The translations under genes and the position numbers were made by a program. The notes under the pieces were generated by a model that did not search any database, was not told where the DNA came from, and saw only the letters and a program-made list of their open reading frames with translations. Source: Neocallimastix lanati (nom. inval.) (lineage: Eukaryota > Neocallimastigomycota > Neocallimastigomycetes > Neocallimastigales > Neocallimastigaceae). From it: a stretch of 64,000 nt of DNA. Shown here one piece after another: positions 61,884 through 64,000 of the stretch. Location: contig JACVTC010000076.1 of assembly GCA_016946835.1 (NCBI GenBank), positions 82,501 through 146,500 of the forward strand, in the 5' to 3' direction. Every line of letters starts with the position of its first letter. The stretch's first letter is position 1.

Positions 61884-64000
61884 TTTTGAAATTTATTTTT
61901 CAATTTATCGTTTTATTTAAAAATATTAAATAATATTAAAAGTTATGCTAATAAAAATATATATATATATATATATTAGAAATTAATTTTTTAAATAAAA
62001 AAATTACATAAAAAAATAAATAATAATAATAATAAAGAAGATAAATTTATAATAAAATAAAAAAAAAATAAAAATAAAAATATACTTATGTATAAGTAAA
62101 AAAAAGTATATTTTTTAACAATATTATTTAATATTGTATTATTTAATATTACATAATAAGTATTTTATGATAAATGACAAAAATAACTATTAACTTTTGG
62201 TAATAAAAATAAAATATATGAAAAAAAAAATAAAAAGGTATAATACCTAACAGGCAATCAGAATACAAATATAAATAAAAAAAAATTAATAGAATAAAAT
62301 AATATTTATTAATTTTTTTTTTTATATACTTTTTATATTATTTTTATTATTATTAATATTAACTTTTTTTTTATTTTATTTTATTTTATTAATATTACTT
62401 TTTTTTTTTTTAATAATATTAAATATATATTATAAAAAAATTAAAAAATAAAATAAAATAAAATAAAATAAAATAAAATATAAAAATTAAATATGTAAAA
62501 TAATATTAAAAAAAAATTTTTTTTTTGAATATTTAAAAATGGTAAAATTAATAGTAATAAATAATAATTAAATATTAAATATTAATAATTTAATTATTAT
62601 TATTATTATTATTAATGATTTAAATAATAAAATATAAAAAATAATGAAATAAAAAAAAAAAAAAAAGATTATTATTATTATTAGTATGTCAACTTTTATT
62701 TTTAAAATTTATTTTGGGAAGAAATATTTAATATTTTATATTTTTTTTTTTATTTAAATATTTAAATATTTAAATAGTTTATATTAATAATAGTTTTACT
62801 TTATAATATTTTATATATAATAAATTTATATCTAATAAATTTACTCTAAATTAATAAATTAATTATTTTTTATTTTTTTTTTTTTTAATTAAAATCAAAT
62901 CAATATAAAAAAAAGTTTAAAAGTAATTTCATTCAATCATTTTCATATTTCATTAATTTTTTAAATAAAAAAAAAAAAAAAAAATTTTTTTAAATAAAAT
63001 TTATCCATTCTACATCTACAAAATGTATTACATTAATACATTTCAAATAATCCACATTTACCTTTAACGTATTTAATATATTACAATTAAATGAATATTT
63101 AATAACTAATTAAATAAATTGTCACTAATTAAATTAATAATAAAATAAATAAATGGAATACTATATAAATAAATAATTTATATCTAATTTTAAATGATAT
63201 AAAAAGAGTATAATTATAAACTTTATTAATTAGTAAATAATAAATAATTATAAACAATAATAATAAAAAATTCTTAAAAAGAAAAAACATAATATTAATA
63301 ATACTATTAAATATTATTATTATTGTTTATTATTTATTATTTATTATTTATTAATAAATACTCTTTTTATTATTTATTATTTAATTATTTATTGTTTATT
63401 ATTCATCATTAATTATTTATTATTTAATTATATATTATTTATTATTTATTAGAAATGATTAATTTTATCTTTGATACTCTATGAAAGGCCCAATAAAGAC
63501 AAAAAAAAAACCCTTAACCAATAGAGACAAATAGTAACAAAAAAAATATTTTAATAAATAGACATAATTTGGTAAATTCTATATTTTATTATTATTATTA
63601 TTATTATTATGATTATTTTTATTTTTTTCCTTTCATTCATTAAAGTATCTTTCGGAGTGATTCGGAATAATAACGAGTCAGTCGTTGAGGTTTTATTTTT
63701 ATTTAATTTTATATTTTTATTATTTATTATTAATTTATAAAATTAAAAAAAAAAAAAAATTTTATTATTATTTTTTTTTTATTATTATTTTTTTTTTTAC
63801 TATATATAACATAAAATAGAAGTATTTATGATTTATTATTAATTATATATTATTTGAATTACATAAATTATAAGATTGAGTTTTATATTTTTTTTTTTAA
63901 AAAATATTCCATAATGGAAAATTTTAAAACAAATGTGTTATGTTCTTTTTTCTTTTTCTTTTTATTATTGTTATTATTGTTTTTTTATTATGTATTGTTT
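61884..64000. other. Terminal A/T-rich region, no gene seen
   Basis: Upstream of RPE and to the window end: poly(A)/poly(T), TTTTA/ATAAA pentamers, ATT arrays. Two GC-richer patches (63465-63540, with AAAGGCCCAATAAAGAC, and 63640-63690, with TTTCGGAGTGATTCGG) are not random-looking but carry no frame or RNA structure I can support. The RPE promoter must lie in the first part. Confidence 0.5.

Overview
The window is extremely A/T-rich eukaryotic nuclear DNA. It has long poly(A)/poly(T) runs, AAT/ATT trinucleotide arrays, Asn- and Ser-rich proteins, and spliceosomal introns of about 70 to 720 bp (GT..AG). Split genes with a standard code, long gene-poor stretches, fungal-type retroelement relics (LINE, Ty3 chromovirus) and a FLYWCH/MULE relic best fit an anaerobic gut fungus (Neocallimastigomycota). 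That assignment is inference. A dictyostelid is the main alternative, but the 10.8-kb desert argues against it.

Layout: (1) 2-10291 +, the 3' part of a giant 12-TM class III nucleotide cyclase, which opens upstream of the window. (2) 10292-21066, a desert of tandem repeats with a decayed FLYWCH/MULE transposon and GC-richer inverted repeats. (3) 21067-23467 +, a secreted-type single-pass membrane protein. (4) 24592-25725 - and 26076-27206 +, a divergent pair of unrecognised genes. (5) 28.3-32.4 kb, unresolved minus-strand coding fragments and a dead LINE. (6) 33610-36864 -, a small seven-TM GPCR-like gene. (7) 38.9-39.7 kb, a dead Ty3 chromovirus. (8) 40468-41844 -, a PRL-type prenylated tyrosine phosphatase. 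(9) 43257-44380 -, a CINP-like protein, divergent from (10) 45299-55643 +, the 23-exon proteasome activator BLM10/PA200. (11) 57.0-59.0 kb, a second dead LINE. (12) 59726-61883 -, ribulose-phosphate 3-epimerase. The last 2.1 kb shows no gene.

Exon models were built by hand. I matched reading-frame phase across each GT/AG pair and protein similarity recalled for each family. For the PRL, CINP, BLM10, RPE, 7-TM and two unnamed genes the summed exon length is a multiple of three and gives a family-typical size where a family is known.

The most notable observation is that the cyclase has its two catalytic halves in the reverse order to animal adenylyl cyclases. The first domain is C2-like (purine and transition-state residues) and the second is C1-like (both metal aspartates). 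This is the arrangement known from Dictyostelium GCA and alveolate guanylyl cyclases, yet here the substrate-selecting residues (Lys/Asp) point to ATP. Other points are tiny exons (16, 19 and 22 nt), poly(A) abutting 3' splice sites, tandem Tyr-based motifs in a membrane-protein tail, and a CINP gene head-to-head with BLM10.
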